Assembly (NCBI RefSeq): GCF_000003855.2
Contig: NW_003101675.1
Location: 1-64,000 of the forward strand
DNA: 64,000 bases
DNA from: Blastomyces gilchristii SLH14081
Lineage: Eukaryota; Ascomycota; Eurotiomycetes; Onygenales; Ajellomycetaceae
Direction: 5' to 3'
Position numbers and translations under genes: made by a program. Position 1 is the stretch's first letter. Every line of letters begins with the position of its first letter. The notes below the pieces were generated by a model that saw only the letters and a program-made list of their open reading frames with translations, ran no database searches and was not told the DNA's origin. Positions 45,040-57,150 of the stretch are shown here, piece after piece.

Positions 45040-46623
45040 AGTTCCCCGGATGACTTGATTCGAGCTTCTATTCTTATAGCCTTTTTTTGGAGGGGGACGG
45101 TGAATCAGGACAAAGGCACCAGACCAGGATCAAGCCGTAGAAGGTTGCGTCCTACGGCTTAAGGGAACGTATCGTGAGGGACAAGATAGCTTCTTTAGAG
45201 GAAATATAAAGAGATAAACATGAGATAAAAGACAATAGGCCTAAGGAGACACGAAGAGACTGAATCGCGACGAGAGCCCACCGTGATATCTCACAGCCAC
45301 AGTCAATCAAATCTGCGCGGACTGCATCTTCTGCTATTCTTAGGCCATTAAGATGAGGATGTCATAATCATAACCATCCCATCACCCCGCCCTGGGCGTG
45401 TCTCCAAAAAAAAAAAATTAAAAAAAAATAAAAAATTACCCCTAATTATTCACAGGAACACACAAATGGGCAGCCTGATACCCAGATGAAGTATCGGAGC
45501 ATCTGACGGAGAGATAGAGATACTCAAAATCACAACTGTAGAACTCGAGAAAAACCGAAGTGAAAGGAAAGGAGAAGTGAGCGCACTTTCTCTCAAAACC
45601 ACTATTCTTTTAGTTATGCCAGATTTTGGCTTATTTTAAGAAGATAATAGTTCTGGACAATGGACGGATAGTCCCAATACGAAATGCGAGATAGGCATGG
45701 GAGGTTAATTTATAGTAATCGGATTTTTTTTTTCCAGCCGCTTTCTGCAAGTACTGTGTAAGTTGAAGTAAGCTGAGGCAGTTGGCGGACGGGAGAGATG
45801 AGTTTGGAGTTTTGGAAGCTCAGGATGAGAAGAAGAGAAGAAGATAGTTGACTTTACAGAAATCAGTTTAACTCCTGAGTCAGCATATAATTCAGGCCAA
45901 GCACTTTTTGTTCCTTCCATGCTATGCTATGCTATGCTATGCGATGCTATGTTATGCTATTGCTATGCTACCGAGTAAAAAAATTTCCATTTCTCAGACA
46001 AGGGGAGAAAAACAAGAAGAGGAATCAGAGGATAGATAGATATTGATAGATATTAAACAAGAAAACCGCTCGAATCATTTCATTTGACTCTTTCTTTCTC
46101 TCTTTCTGGATTAAAACGAACAAAGTTATATATATAGAAAAAAAAACAAAAGTAGTAAAACCAGCGCTGTGTATTACAATAACATCCGCTAACGCTAAAT
46201 GAATGAGCAAAAATGAGGGAAGGAAGAAAAAAAAAAAAAAAAAAAAAAAAAAAACCCAGCCAAAACTCAATAGATGTTTTATCGCACACTCGCAGGGGAA
46301 AGGAAAGAAAACGAAATAAAAAGAAAATCTTCGATGTAGCACCAACAGTAGTAAACCTACTAAGTAGGAACTCTACTATGTAGTTGGGTTTGAGGGTGGA
46401 AGAAATAAGCTGTGTGATGTGAAGAAAGGGAACATCTAAACCCTACAAAATATACCTGTCTACCCCATTTCAATCGGGACCTCCTTCATAAGGGTAGTCG
46501 ATCGGATAAAAGAAACCGAAAAAAGAGAAAACGAAGATAACGGAAGGAAAGTTCCTCCGTACTCATATTACCGTGCGTCATACATCAAAAGATTAAAAAA
46601 GAAAAAGGCTTTTTTCCCGCGTT
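45040..46623. other. Intergenic region with pentanucleotide microsatellite
   Basis: Contains (GCTAT)n at about 45,918-45,970 with small interruptions, A-rich runs at 45,408-45,436 and an A run at about 46,229-46,253. No gene seen. Confidence 0.55.
45918..45970. repeat. Pentanucleotide microsatellite (GCTAT)n
   Basis: About ten units of GCTAT, with single changes (GCGAT, GTTAT) and one frame slip, lie between the F-box and large-protein genes. Confidence 0.9.
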
Positions 46624-46686
46624 TTAATTGTCATCATCTTTCTTCGGTGTTTCTTCTGCAATTTCCTTGCTCTCATGGGCCGTGGT
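46624..46686 (-). other. Orphan terminal-exon-like segment
   Basis: On the minus strand an acceptor CATGTCAG, with a CTAAC-type branch about 45 nt upstream, precedes 20 codons, TTAHESKEIAEETPKKDDDN, and a TAA. It is polar and charged, like a natural C-terminus. It could be the true last exon of the large gene ending at 47,223: a GTATGA donor at 47,228 matches in phase but needs a 542-nt intron. It may also belong to a small undetected gene, or be chance. Confidence 0.3.
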
Positions 46687-47222
46687 CTGACATGAAGAAA
46701 GCTATGTTTCAGTTAGGCTTTAGGACAAGACGAGAGAGAAATAATCAAGAGAAGAAAATCAACTAACATGACGAATAGAAGGGACGAGGAGGGAAAGAGA
46801 AAAAGGAGACAAGAAAACGAAACAAAAGCAGGAAGCACCAGGGGCTCGGGGGGGAACGCCAAAAACATAACTTGCAAAGTGTGTATCCCCATGACAAATC
46901 CGTGAGAAGGAAAAGAAACGGAAAATGAAAACCCAGTGTACCCGTACAGAAAGAAATCCAACCAGGAGCGAGAAAGTAGGAATCCCTAAACGAGAAAGAC
47001 CAAGAAACAAAAGATATTATTAAATAGGAAATTAATGAGTGACCAAACACAAGCTTGTCAGAAAGAAAACTTAAAAAAAAAAAAAAAGTAAAAGTAAACA
47101 AGGCTCAAAAAATTATTCATTCAGTGCATAGTAAGGGATTTGGGGAGTTCCCAAAACGTTGACTTCTTTCGTATTCATTCAAACAAACGTGACGTGACGT
47201 GACGTGAATTCTTTTAGGGGGT
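46687..47222. other. T-rich (minus strand) untranslated or intronic stretch
   Basis: Overlapping frames here are pyrimidine-driven and hydrophobic without family features. It is either the 3' UTR of the upstream large gene or an intron leading to the segment at 46,624-46,686. A CGTGACGTGACGTGA triplet repeat lies at about 47,190-47,205. Confidence 0.4.
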
Positions 47223-50200
47223 TCATACAACGGTCATCATTGTCATACGTTCACAGCCATCATTTTCATTCGGCGTTGTGCCAGCAGCGGCGGCAATACT
47301 CCGATATCCATTTGTGTGGTTTGATCGGGCCAAATCTGGAAGACAACAACTAGACTCAGCACCGCTGAGCGGCCGCGTAAACATTTGGCTAAATGGAGGG
47401 TCTTGAGGGTGACAATTGGTTTCAGCTTCGGAACCTACGCACACCCCCTCAGCCTTGCGGACAATTTCCTTGAGAGACCGCGTAACAACCCCCGCTCGAA
47501 TAACAAGGTCCCGCAGTGACTGCGTGTCAAACGGTAGCTTTTGAGGCGGGTCTGTGCTGGATCCAAGGTACCCGGGATCTTGGAGACCGCGCTGCTGGTG
47601 TATCGTGTCGAGAACGAATTTGGCTTTCAATGAAGAGTCTGTTCTCGGTCGAGTAGGCGGGTTTACACTGGGATTCGGGTTTATCTTCTCAGAGAGCGGT
47701 GATCGGTGAGTATCATTACTCGTACGGCCAGATTGGTCATTCGTTGGTCCATTAGAAAAGAAATCGTCATCTAAGTCTTCGACACTAAAAGCAGGTGATG
47801 GCAGTTGGTGCTGGGGGATATAGTTTCCCTCTTCTTCCTCGTCATCCTCTAGAGTAGCCAGACTAATAATGCCCTTAGCTTCCCTCCACAACTCGGCAGA
47901 CGGGCCATCGAGAATATTTAGCGCACCAGCGCGGGCGTGAAGACGTTTGAGTTCCTCCACTAATAATGTTAATTCTTGAACATGCCCAAACTGGCCATGA
48001 ACACTAGCTTGACGCTCCATGATGGCCTTAGGTACCCTCATGCCTTGGTTGGATGGCATTTGGTTTAACTGTATATCATTGCCTTTCGACCCATCTGGTT
48101 TATCGGAATCCTCGAACTCAAAGTCTCCATCCCAGTCCTCGCTCACACCTTTATTCCCCAAGCCCCACGTACCGAATTTCGGGCTGGATTGGTGAGGTTT
48201 CTTTGAGAGGGATGGCTCACGGGAAATTGGTACACTTTGGCTTCTAAGGTGCACAGCACTGGCACCACGGCGCGTCACAGTGCGACCCCCGCGTGTGTCA
48301 GGAGCTTGTTTGCCATGAACCGTTTTGGGGCGAGACTCTGAGCTCTGTACGTCTTTATCGCTGCGTTGTTGCTCTGACCAGTCGAAAAGCGAAAGTCGCG
48401 CTTCTCTACCAGATGTTTCGTCAAGCGTAATCGATGAATGAGGTCGATCTATCCTTGGCCGAAGCACCATTAAACCTTGGAGAGGCGAAGGGTTAGAGTC
48501 CGATCCAGGATGGGATGGCAATTGTTGGTCCCCGTCGTCCATAGGTTCTATATCATCTAGACTAGTCCATTCAATTGGGCAATCATCGGCACTTTTGGCA
48601 GAAGCCAGCACTGAAAAATCGGGTTTCTGTATAGACTCTTTGGTGGGAAGTAAGATTGGGGGTTCAGTACTAGATAATGTGGGATTTTCGGGATTATTAA
48701 GGTCATCATCATCATCATCACGATGGAGTGCGCTTAATTGTGCCGAAACTGCGTCAGAAGTTACGTTTTCAAGAACCTTGATTTTCTCGTTGGCAAGTTC
48801 CGATGGTGATGGCTGGTCAAATATCGCTTCGATACGTGGACCGCGGTGACCTGCAGGGTTGCCCATCCCAACATGCGTAGGAAACGAGTCAAAAACTGTA
48901 TCGCTCTGGAAATCAGTCTCATCTTCTTCCCCAGAGCTGAATATTCGTGTGTCATTGTCCGAGCCAACCAAGGTAGAAGCTGGATCAGATGTAGCCGCAG
49001 AAAGTCTTTGGCTTTTGGGACGACTGGAGAAGAAAGAAAATGTGTTTCCAGAAGGATTAGATGACTGTTCCCCAGACGATGACCTGGATCTGGAGTCTAA
49101 AGTTAGGTCACAGCAGATCGGTTCAGGGGAGAGTTCAGCACGAAGTTCTGAAAACTGAGGGCGTCGGCGGAGGCGAGATTTGGGGGAGTTGTTTTCTGAG
49201 CTTATCGTGTCAAGTTGGTGAGGAGTAAACTCTGTTTGTGAAGAAGATGATCGACGCCTGAACGGATCTGTGTTCGTGACTGGTTTTCTTTTCCGAAGCT
49301 TCGATGAGTTTACATTAAGCCCATCAAGTTTGACGGCTAGCTCGTCTAAGGGAGAACTAGCTTCTATGGTGGGTTCCTTGGAAAACGAAAACCCACGATG
49401 CCGACCCAGACTTTTCGTGGTTGAGAGTTTCCACGAACCTGGTGAAGTTCCGGTCTTTATTTCACTAACAGACAAGGACTGTCGCGGCTTCCGCTCACTT
49501 ATTGGTATAGGCTGAGTAAAGGGATCAACAAGGGTGGTGTCATCGAAATTAATAGAAGCTCTAGTCTGTGGACGTTGAACTTTAGACATCCACGGTATAT
49601 TATCCTCAGATCTATAAGTATGATTGGGGGTATCACGCGGTATGCAAGTTGCAAGAAGTAATGTAGGTGCGACACCAGGCTCGGGTACGAGTCGACGAGG
49701 GGAGCGAGCTCTATCTCTATGTCTCGCGGATGAACGTCGTCTAATCTCCGGGAAAGAAGGATATTCTGACCGGAAGTATGGTCTCCAGGTTCCATCTGCT
49801 CGGTCGAATGTTTCTGCGGGTGTTTGATTGGGAGAATGAAGAGGAGAATAGGGAGGCCCCAATTGCACGCGACTGTCAGTTGACGACCGTTGCCTCATAT
49901 TTGCGAGTCTCTGGTGACTAGTTGCTGGCCGTCGTAGCAGTGGAGCGGGCGCTGCGACAGATCCCGATTGCGTCGCCTGTGATTGGGAATTTTTTAGGCC
50001 CCGCTGCGACCTCGGTCGTTTTACCAATTTATTGGGGGGTGGATGATCCGCACGGAAAGGAGAAGAGAAGAAGGGACTGGTGGACCCATTGAGAGATGGT
50101 GAGCCTGGCTGCGAACCTGACAGCTGACTGTCGTTTTGAGAAGAGGATATTATTGAGAGACGCTGTAACCAAGATGAAGATGGTCTTCCGGTAGGCGAAG

Positions 50201-51004
50201 ATATTAGAGGATCATCTGTAGAGTGATCACCATGTCCAAGAGACAAAGGTGGGGGAGCCACATAAGTTCGACGACGAGGACGAGTCTTTGGAGCTTCTAG
50301 TGGTTTCTCATTCGCGGGATGCGCTGTATCTAGTCTGCCCGCTGAGAAATCATCGACTTGCTTGGAAAGCAGAACATGGGAAGTGGCTGGCCTTCGGGTG
50401 CTGGGAGATGTACGAGTAGGCACTGTGTCGATCGGGGACGACGACACATCCAGTACACGGGCTAACGGGGAGGAATAGCTGTGTCGAAATATAGAACGTC
50501 GTCGCTTGGAAGGGGGCCGCGGTTGGGGTTGTGGTTGGCTCGCCTCGTTCCTGCCCAGGGCGAATCCCGTGGCGGCGATTCCAACTGTGCCAATTGCACA
50601 GAGCTATAGGGCGCGGCAACCGTTATCAGAAAGAAGTTTTAATATACGCGTGTATATGTATATATTTGGTGCATATTGATGCTACATATTGCGTGTAATT
50701 GGGGTGTATGCAGCACGTTGTCCAGCAGTCGGTGGGGAAGAGATACATTGAAAGATCAAGGGACAAACAACCAAAGAGGGGGGGGAGAGGGGAGAGGGAG
50801 AAGGAGAGGGAGCGGGGGGGTCGGTCAAGGTTCCACCACTCAGCAGCACCACCCAAAAACAACAACGCGGTCAACCACAAACAACAGCAATGGATGATAT
50901 ATAGTAGGGCAGGCAGTCAAGGGTCAAAAATAGCAAACGCGCGCGATTAGGGAGGGACACACCAAGGGGGGAAAACAGTAACTCACCGTTGACACATGTT
51001 CCAT
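47223..51004 (-). CDS. Large disordered conserved fungal protein (two exons)
   Basis: I recognise no named family. Exon 1 is 50,987-51,004 (MEHVST) and exon 2 is 47,223-50,603, giving 1,132 aa. The open frame lacks an ATG at its 5' end and begins directly after a CTATAG acceptor. The short exon with an ACG|GTGAGT donor fits in phase across a 383-nt intron. Residues 7-22 (LCAIGTVGIAATGFAL) form one hydrophobic segment, a possible signal anchor. The next 750 residues are Ser/Pro/Arg-rich and disordered. An acidic aromatic motif EDWDGDFEFED lies near residue 820. Helical segments follow at about 877-915 (LTLLVEELKRLHARAGALN) and about 1,031-1,060 (LRDLVIRAGVVTRSLKEIV). The C-terminus may be extended by an exon at 46,624-46,686. 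Confidence 0.72.
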
Positions 51005-51662
51005 TTCTTCCCCTGATTACACGGGTGGGCGCACGCGGTCAAGCACGGAGAAGACGCCCAGCTGGCAGCCTCGTCGTCGTCGTCGGTCTGGGAGAACACA
51101 GATCCATCACATAATATCACATTGAGCGGGGGTAATGTAGCTGGAGGAGACGCGGTAGGAGCAAGCGGCAAGTAAAATATAGAGAGAGTGGAGTGATTTG
51201 GTGATTGGCTACCCGGAAGTTTGTTGGGGCCGGGCGGGCGAGCGGTGATAGTTGATAGCGACAGATACGGAGAGCTAAATGAGGTCAATGGGCAAGAGAA
51301 CGGCAAAAAGGCAGCGAGGCACGAAAGGTGGTAGAGGAGAGAGTAGAGAGGAGAGGAGAGGAGAGGAGAGGAAGATCCAGAAAAATAACAACGGTGGAAA
51401 GGGAGTGGCGACGAGCCGGAGGAAGAGAGTGGAGAGAGTTTGGTGGACAGAGCAGAGGCAGATGGGGGGGAGGGAGGGAGAAGGGAGACGGACGACAGCA
51501 AGCTGAGGCTGGATATCAACAGCTCCCGCTAAACTCGTCCTGGGCTAGGGGCGTGGGAACTGCTCCTTGATGCAAAAACATAAACACATAAATTAATAAT
51601 AATAAACAACACGCCAGATTAATCCCGCTACAGACATACGGAGTACGGAGTAGTTACTATAA

Positions 51663-51706
<44 letters not shown>

Positions 51707-51962
51707 GACTATTGACTATTGACTATTGACTATCTCCACTACCGTGTCCTTGGCTCAGGATAGTAACTACAGCCCCGAGTGGGAAGGCTGCTTTTTGCTG
51801 TCAGACAAAGGTAACTATATAGTTAACTAGCTATAGGTTGGAGCTTTAACTATAACTGCAAGGTAACTAAACTATGTATGTATCTACGGAGTACTCCGCA
51901 GAGTACTACTGTACTGTACTGTACATCAACCCCATACAAGATTTGGAGTAAACCTATGATCA

Positions 51963-51998
<36 letters not shown>

Positions 51999-54900
51999 TC
52001 TACTATCATCAGTAATAGTTACAATACAGAGCAGTGCTACTTAGTTACTGGGAGGCTGGGTGGGCGGGAAAATCAGTATCTAACCATCTCGTCCATCCCA
52101 TCAAGCTATTTATTTTCTTTATTATATAAAGTTAAGTTACCTCAACAGGCGTTATCCTTCCTTTTTCCCCTTTTCATCGTCGCCTTTTTTTCGGTTGATA
52201 TATGCACACACCAGCTAGCCCATTAAATATATAGCTTCATAGTTACCGACTGTCTGTGATCATCACGTTTCAACCAGGAATAACCTTGGAAGGAATAACT
52301 ATCGCAAGAATACTTTTCCGGGCGAACCATCTAGAGAACACGGTTAGGTGAGGGGCTCAATATATGTAAGCAGCATACAGACAGGGCTTGTATCTACAAA
52401 ATTACTCACATATATATATATATACATATATATACATATTCAACCGTTGAACTATCAATTGAGCGGTGGAGTTTCCTTTTGACATCTACAAAGAAAGCTA
52501 AATATTGAAATCCCGGGAATACTCTAATCAAAGTAAAAAGCGCAGACCGTTATTCAGTTAAAAAAAAAATAAAATAAAAAATAAAATAAACTAAAAATAA
52601 AATCAAGGTAAAAATCAAGGTGAAATCAAGGTGAAATCAACTCGAAACCCCCCTTCTCCCCGCAGCTGCTTTCCAGGTTCCTGGCGGCACGAAACAGGAT
52701 AAAATTTAAGACATGTCTACAGGCCGGAAAACTTACCAGCTGGACGTCGTCGTCGTTAGAGGCCCGTCCGTGAAGCAAGGTCAGCTCAACAACCGCTTCG
52801 AACTAAAAAAAATTTTCTTCTCCTTTCTTGAATTTTAGTTATCTGAGAATGGAGAATGTCAGGTTAAGTCTTGAGAATGAAGAAGATAGTTAAATGAGTA
52901 TTTCTATCTACCAAGGTGAAAAATAGACGCCCGATCCTTAACATTTCCACTAACTTTTTTCAATTGTTTATATTATATTATTTTTATATTATTTTTATTT
53001 TTATTTATATTTTATTTTTATTTTTATTTATATTATTTTATTTTATTTTTAGGTTCCAGACCTCGACCACTACCAGATCATCGCATCATTTTCCAGGTAA
53101 TGACCATTACAGAGTATTATTATTATTTCCTGCCTTGAATACTGAAGCTTGAGGGAGGGAAGAGAGAGAGAGGCAAATCTACACGAGCAAGAATCCAGAA
53201 TCCATGGAAACAAAAACAACCTTGGAAGGAGGTCGCCGACTATTTCTACGAATCAACTACTCTCATTGCCGATCCGGAATAGTTAAATTAAAATACAATA
53301 TCAAGGATTCGACATTTTTCGGGACGCAGTTTGACCACCGGCCAGGGAAACCTAACCACTAGCAAATGACCGGCGCCAGCCAGGGCAAGATAACCTGGAA
53401 GGGTTTTCAAGGATTTTCGCTCAAGGATTTTCGCTTTGTCTTTGTTTTTTTTTTTTTTTCCTGGAAGCGCCGAAGAAAACCGCCCATAGGTTCAAACGCG
53501 GGCTCTCTATTGGAGCTTCCAGGCGCCCTCACTTTGAAAAAAGGGATGCTGAAACTCTTTAAGTTACCCCCCCCCCCCCCCCCCCGGGCCGGAGGACACG
53601 TACGTACAACTTGACTGTACTGTACTCCGTACTCCATAAACATACATTATTACTCGCAGACCATGATTCGACCGAAAAGTCGATCTGATTCTTTAAAGTT
53701 TGAGCGAGGGTGGAAAAGGCATTTTGAGGGGCATTTGTTTTTCTGAAGATGCTGAGCCGCCCTATTTTTGCATGGATCTATCTCGTTTCCGGCCTTTGGG
53801 CCAGCCAGCCAGTCGCGAAGCAAGGAACCCTGTCATGTCATGGCAATAATTGGTGCTACAAAAGGCAGAAAGAGACGAATAATAATGAAACGGGGTCAGC
53901 GCTGAACGAACCATGAGTGATTTGTTTGTTAGGACTCAGGAGGGAAAATGAAAAGGAATAATAGAGTGGACATGCAAGTAGATACAATATCTTTGAACTC
54001 ATCATCATACATATTGGTTAGTTGCACCGGGCCCTCACTCTTGTCTGCATTCCGCCTGCGCTCGTGATATATATCGGTAGCAGGAGGACAATATGTCTCC
54101 GCTTGTTTGGCGTGCGATACATGCTGCCAGGGGGAGGGGGGGGGGGCGGCCCAGCAAAGGGTGTTTTGAGCTTTGAAGCATGGCCATCCGACTGCTAATG
54201 TCGGCGGGAAAACTGCTCCCGACGAATAACCTCCAGATCGTATTTTGCGTCCGCTCTGAGACTAGCACAGCATCAGTTCAGTTGGCAAAGCATAAACAGT
54301 AGTTAGTTAAGTACTCCGTAGTTAAAAGTGTGTATACCTCCTTCATTATTCATACATACTTAGTAGCGTACACACTCTGCCTAAGTTACAGAGCACATCA
54401 CGCTGTGCCTCGCTATCAAAATGTTAATTTAATGCTATGCTACAGCGTACGCCTGCGACCAACACGAAGCCCCTGACCGTGAGACAGCATCTGAGAATGT
54501 AACACCCACCTCAAAACTCCGCCTAAGTTACACCCTCAAAAAGGGGAAGGAAAAAAAAAAAAAAACCTCCCATCCCGCCTCACCGGAACACTCTGTCACC
54601 TGTGACAAACAGGCAACCACTTTGGAATAATCAATGCCGCGCCAGGAAAAAAAACTTACTGCATCGAATTCTAACCATTCATCCCCTTTGAAATGAAGTA
54701 ACAAAAGAGAACATTCTAAAACAGGCCAAAAGTTGGTTGTGCGCATGCGGGAATGGGGGAGGGGATGTATTGGGAGGCGCGTAGAGAACAACAAATCCTC
54801 CGTCCCCCGGCTTTACTGCCCGTCCCGTATTCTGATAGACGTAGTTAACAACACATGGATGATAATATTAGATCACAGACAGACAGAGCAAACAATCTCG

Positions 54901-55845
54901 CCTTGCTCATGCAATGCACATGCTCTTTATTATTATTGCAGCTACTATTACATAGTTACACAGTTGCTTAGGGCATGCGGGACATAAGCATGTCATGCCT
55001 GCTGCTCAGCTGCCAAAACCAGGAACTCGTTTGCCTCTCTTAGTTAACTATATGTTACTAGATATTTAAGCACTTAGAAACAAAGGGAGGAAATACATAC
55101 AATACCTATTATTCAATATGATGTTCATGTACATGTACATGTACTTCATGATGAGGTGAAAGGATGGGTAGTAATGAGCTTGGAATGATGGAATGTGTAA
55201 CAGATCCCCCCTTCGCACTAAAATAACTGCCCCTTTCATCCCGTCAACTCGGTTGATACCTAGGTACTCATTGTAGCTTCCTAATAATATTAAATAAATA
55301 ATCCGGGTAGCTAGTTAACTAGCTAGCTATCAATACTGGTAGGTAGTTTTAGTAGCTATATATGAGTTCGTACATATTTCCCTGCTAACTTCCCCTCTTG
55401 TGTCCAGGTTTAACTGGTAAGATTGGTTTATCTTGAGAGTATGTTCAATGAAGTTCGGTTTATTGATTTATGATCGATTTTTTTCCACTTTTGTCGCAGC
55501 AATTTTTTGGTTCTACTAACTATCGATCTGAATCAAAGTCTTTTTTGAGGTATTTACGGGCGTTAAAATTGGATGAAAACCGGTTGCTGGTACGGGACTG
55601 ACCAACAACGACTAGTTTATATTATTTTTGTCTTTTGGTTTTGAGATTTTGGTTCATTGTCCCTGGTTCCTTATCCTCATCAGATGTGTAGTTACACTTC
55701 AGAATAATAACTACTATTCAAACTGAAAATGAAAACCTTCAAAGCTGGCGCTGGTAATGTGTAGTAGATGTGCTCGTAGAGGCGTAACGTGATCAACCAC
55801 CCAACGCCCGCTTACACCCAACGCCCGCCATTTTGCCATCACAAT
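51005..55845. other. Gene-free, repeat-rich flank of the right AT block
   Basis: About 4.8 kb with no gene I can support beyond a weak candidate at 52,713. It holds (ATT)n at 51,664-51,706, (TTGACTA)n at 51,704-51,732, a T run at about 51,966-51,997, TA runs near 52,410-52,440, a T-rich stretch at 52,960-53,060, a C run at 53,567-53,585, and five TACTCCGTA-type nonamers. A 17-bp period repeat, ACCCAACGCCCGC twice (55,799 and 55,816), lies next to the isochore edge. Confidence 0.6.
51664..51732. repeat. Compound microsatellite (ATT)n plus (TTGACTA)n
   Basis: An uninterrupted ATT run of about 14 units is followed directly by four units of TTGACTA. Confidence 0.9.
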
Positions 55846-57150
55846 GATGAAATATTTTCATTGATATCTCAACAACACAATTAGATTTTAAGGTGATATA
55901 CTATATGATGAAAATGTATATAGAAAATTACATATAAAAATATACAGCTAATTCTGTAGATGTTTATTGAGCTTAATAACTCATCTAAAACATGAAATCT
56001 TGAATGAAGACAGATTAGTAAATAAGCAGTTATTAAATCAGTAGAGATTGTAATATCATCAGATTTCTCTGACAGTGAATCTGTGAGTACTCTGACAGGG
56101 CTCTGAAAATGTGATTTAGTCACTCTTTATAAAATCAAGAGTCTACTTTTCTGATTAGAAAGATAATTTTTAAATTCTGTAATCTTTTTCTTATTCAACT
56201 GTGATTACTACTGTACAGCAGCTTATTCTTTCTTCTCTTTTTACTTTAAGTCTTTCTTATATCTCTAAGCTTCTTTTCAATCTGCTGTTGAGCAGCTCTT
56301 GCAGTCTTATTCATATCTTTTTACTGCTTTACTATCTGATAAACTGTCTCTCATTTTATTCTCTTCTTCATGATATCTGTCTTCTTTTATTTCTTAAGAA
56401 TAGTATGTTACAACTTGATATTCTTCTTATAAGCCTGCTCATTCTTTTTAACAGCTTCAGAAGTAATTATTTTCTTATATATAATCTATATCTTTACTGA
56501 TAAAAAGAACTGTACTAATAATAAATTTAAAGAATTTAATAATCTTATTATTCTGTTATACTTATAATATCTTCTCTCTTGATTAAGAGCTTACTATAGC
56601 TGTTTATTCTCTATTAGAAGAATCTCTTTATTAAGAGCAAAATTTTCTTTTATATAAATTACTCAGTTAAGATTACTAGATATTTAATACTATTACTACT
56701 TAACTTACTTCATTAATTTCTGTATATTAATAATAGAAGTAGAGATTCTTGATTGATATTATACATCTGAAGAGATGTAAGACTGTATTATAAGCTTTTT
56801 AAGAATCTATTTTAAATTAAATGAATATAGATTAGTAGTAGCAAATGTAAATATAATATTTAAAGATGTAACTACTTTCTTTCATACAGTATTAAATAGC
56901 TGTTAAAAAGATCTCTTTATAGTGTATATAAATTTCATTTCAGTTCTCATCTATTCATTCAGTTGATTGAAGTATGATTTACTTAATAATTCAAATATTT
57001 TAATATCTAGTAGCTGTAATCAGTGTATAGAATAAGAAGAAAAGACAGTAAATAGAATCTAATAATAATCTATATAATTAATGAATATTATATTAATATA
57101 AGAGAAGTAATTATTTAATATAAGAAGTTTATATTGACAGTATACATCAT
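55846..57150 (-). pseudogene. Decayed pogo/Fot1-like DDE transposase, C-terminal half
   Basis: Minus-strand translation of this CpG-free DNA keeps the C-terminal landmarks of fungal pogo/Fot1 DDE transposases. At 57,001-57,045 it reads as a decayed form of PPHSTHxLQPLD (observed SSYSIH-stop-LQLLDIKIF). Then come SKSYFNQLNE, MRTEMKFIYTIKR (about 56,900-56,990), then a decayed copy of the TGxxPFNPxxVL segment (about 56,810-56,840). A Lys/Arg/Gln-rich tail with ARAAQQQIEKKLRDI lies at about 56,150-56,450. Stops and frame changes are frequent. The N-terminal half and the catalytic Asp residues are missing, because the relic meets different DNA at about 57,150. Confidence 0.65.

Noticed and set aside
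46025..47101. Several hydrophobic minus-strand frames
   Set aside because: They are translations of T-rich and poly(T) DNA, without conserved motifs.
50983..51519. 178-codon minus-strand frame upstream of the large protein
   Set aside because: Ser/Pro-rich low-complexity leader; only its last bases overlap the inferred 18-nt first exon in a different frame.
56201..56500. 99-codon plus-strand Leu-rich frame resembling a membrane protein
   Set aside because: It is the antisense of the Lys/Gln-rich tail of the pogo-like transposase relic; the hydrophobicity comes from AT-rich pyrimidine codons.
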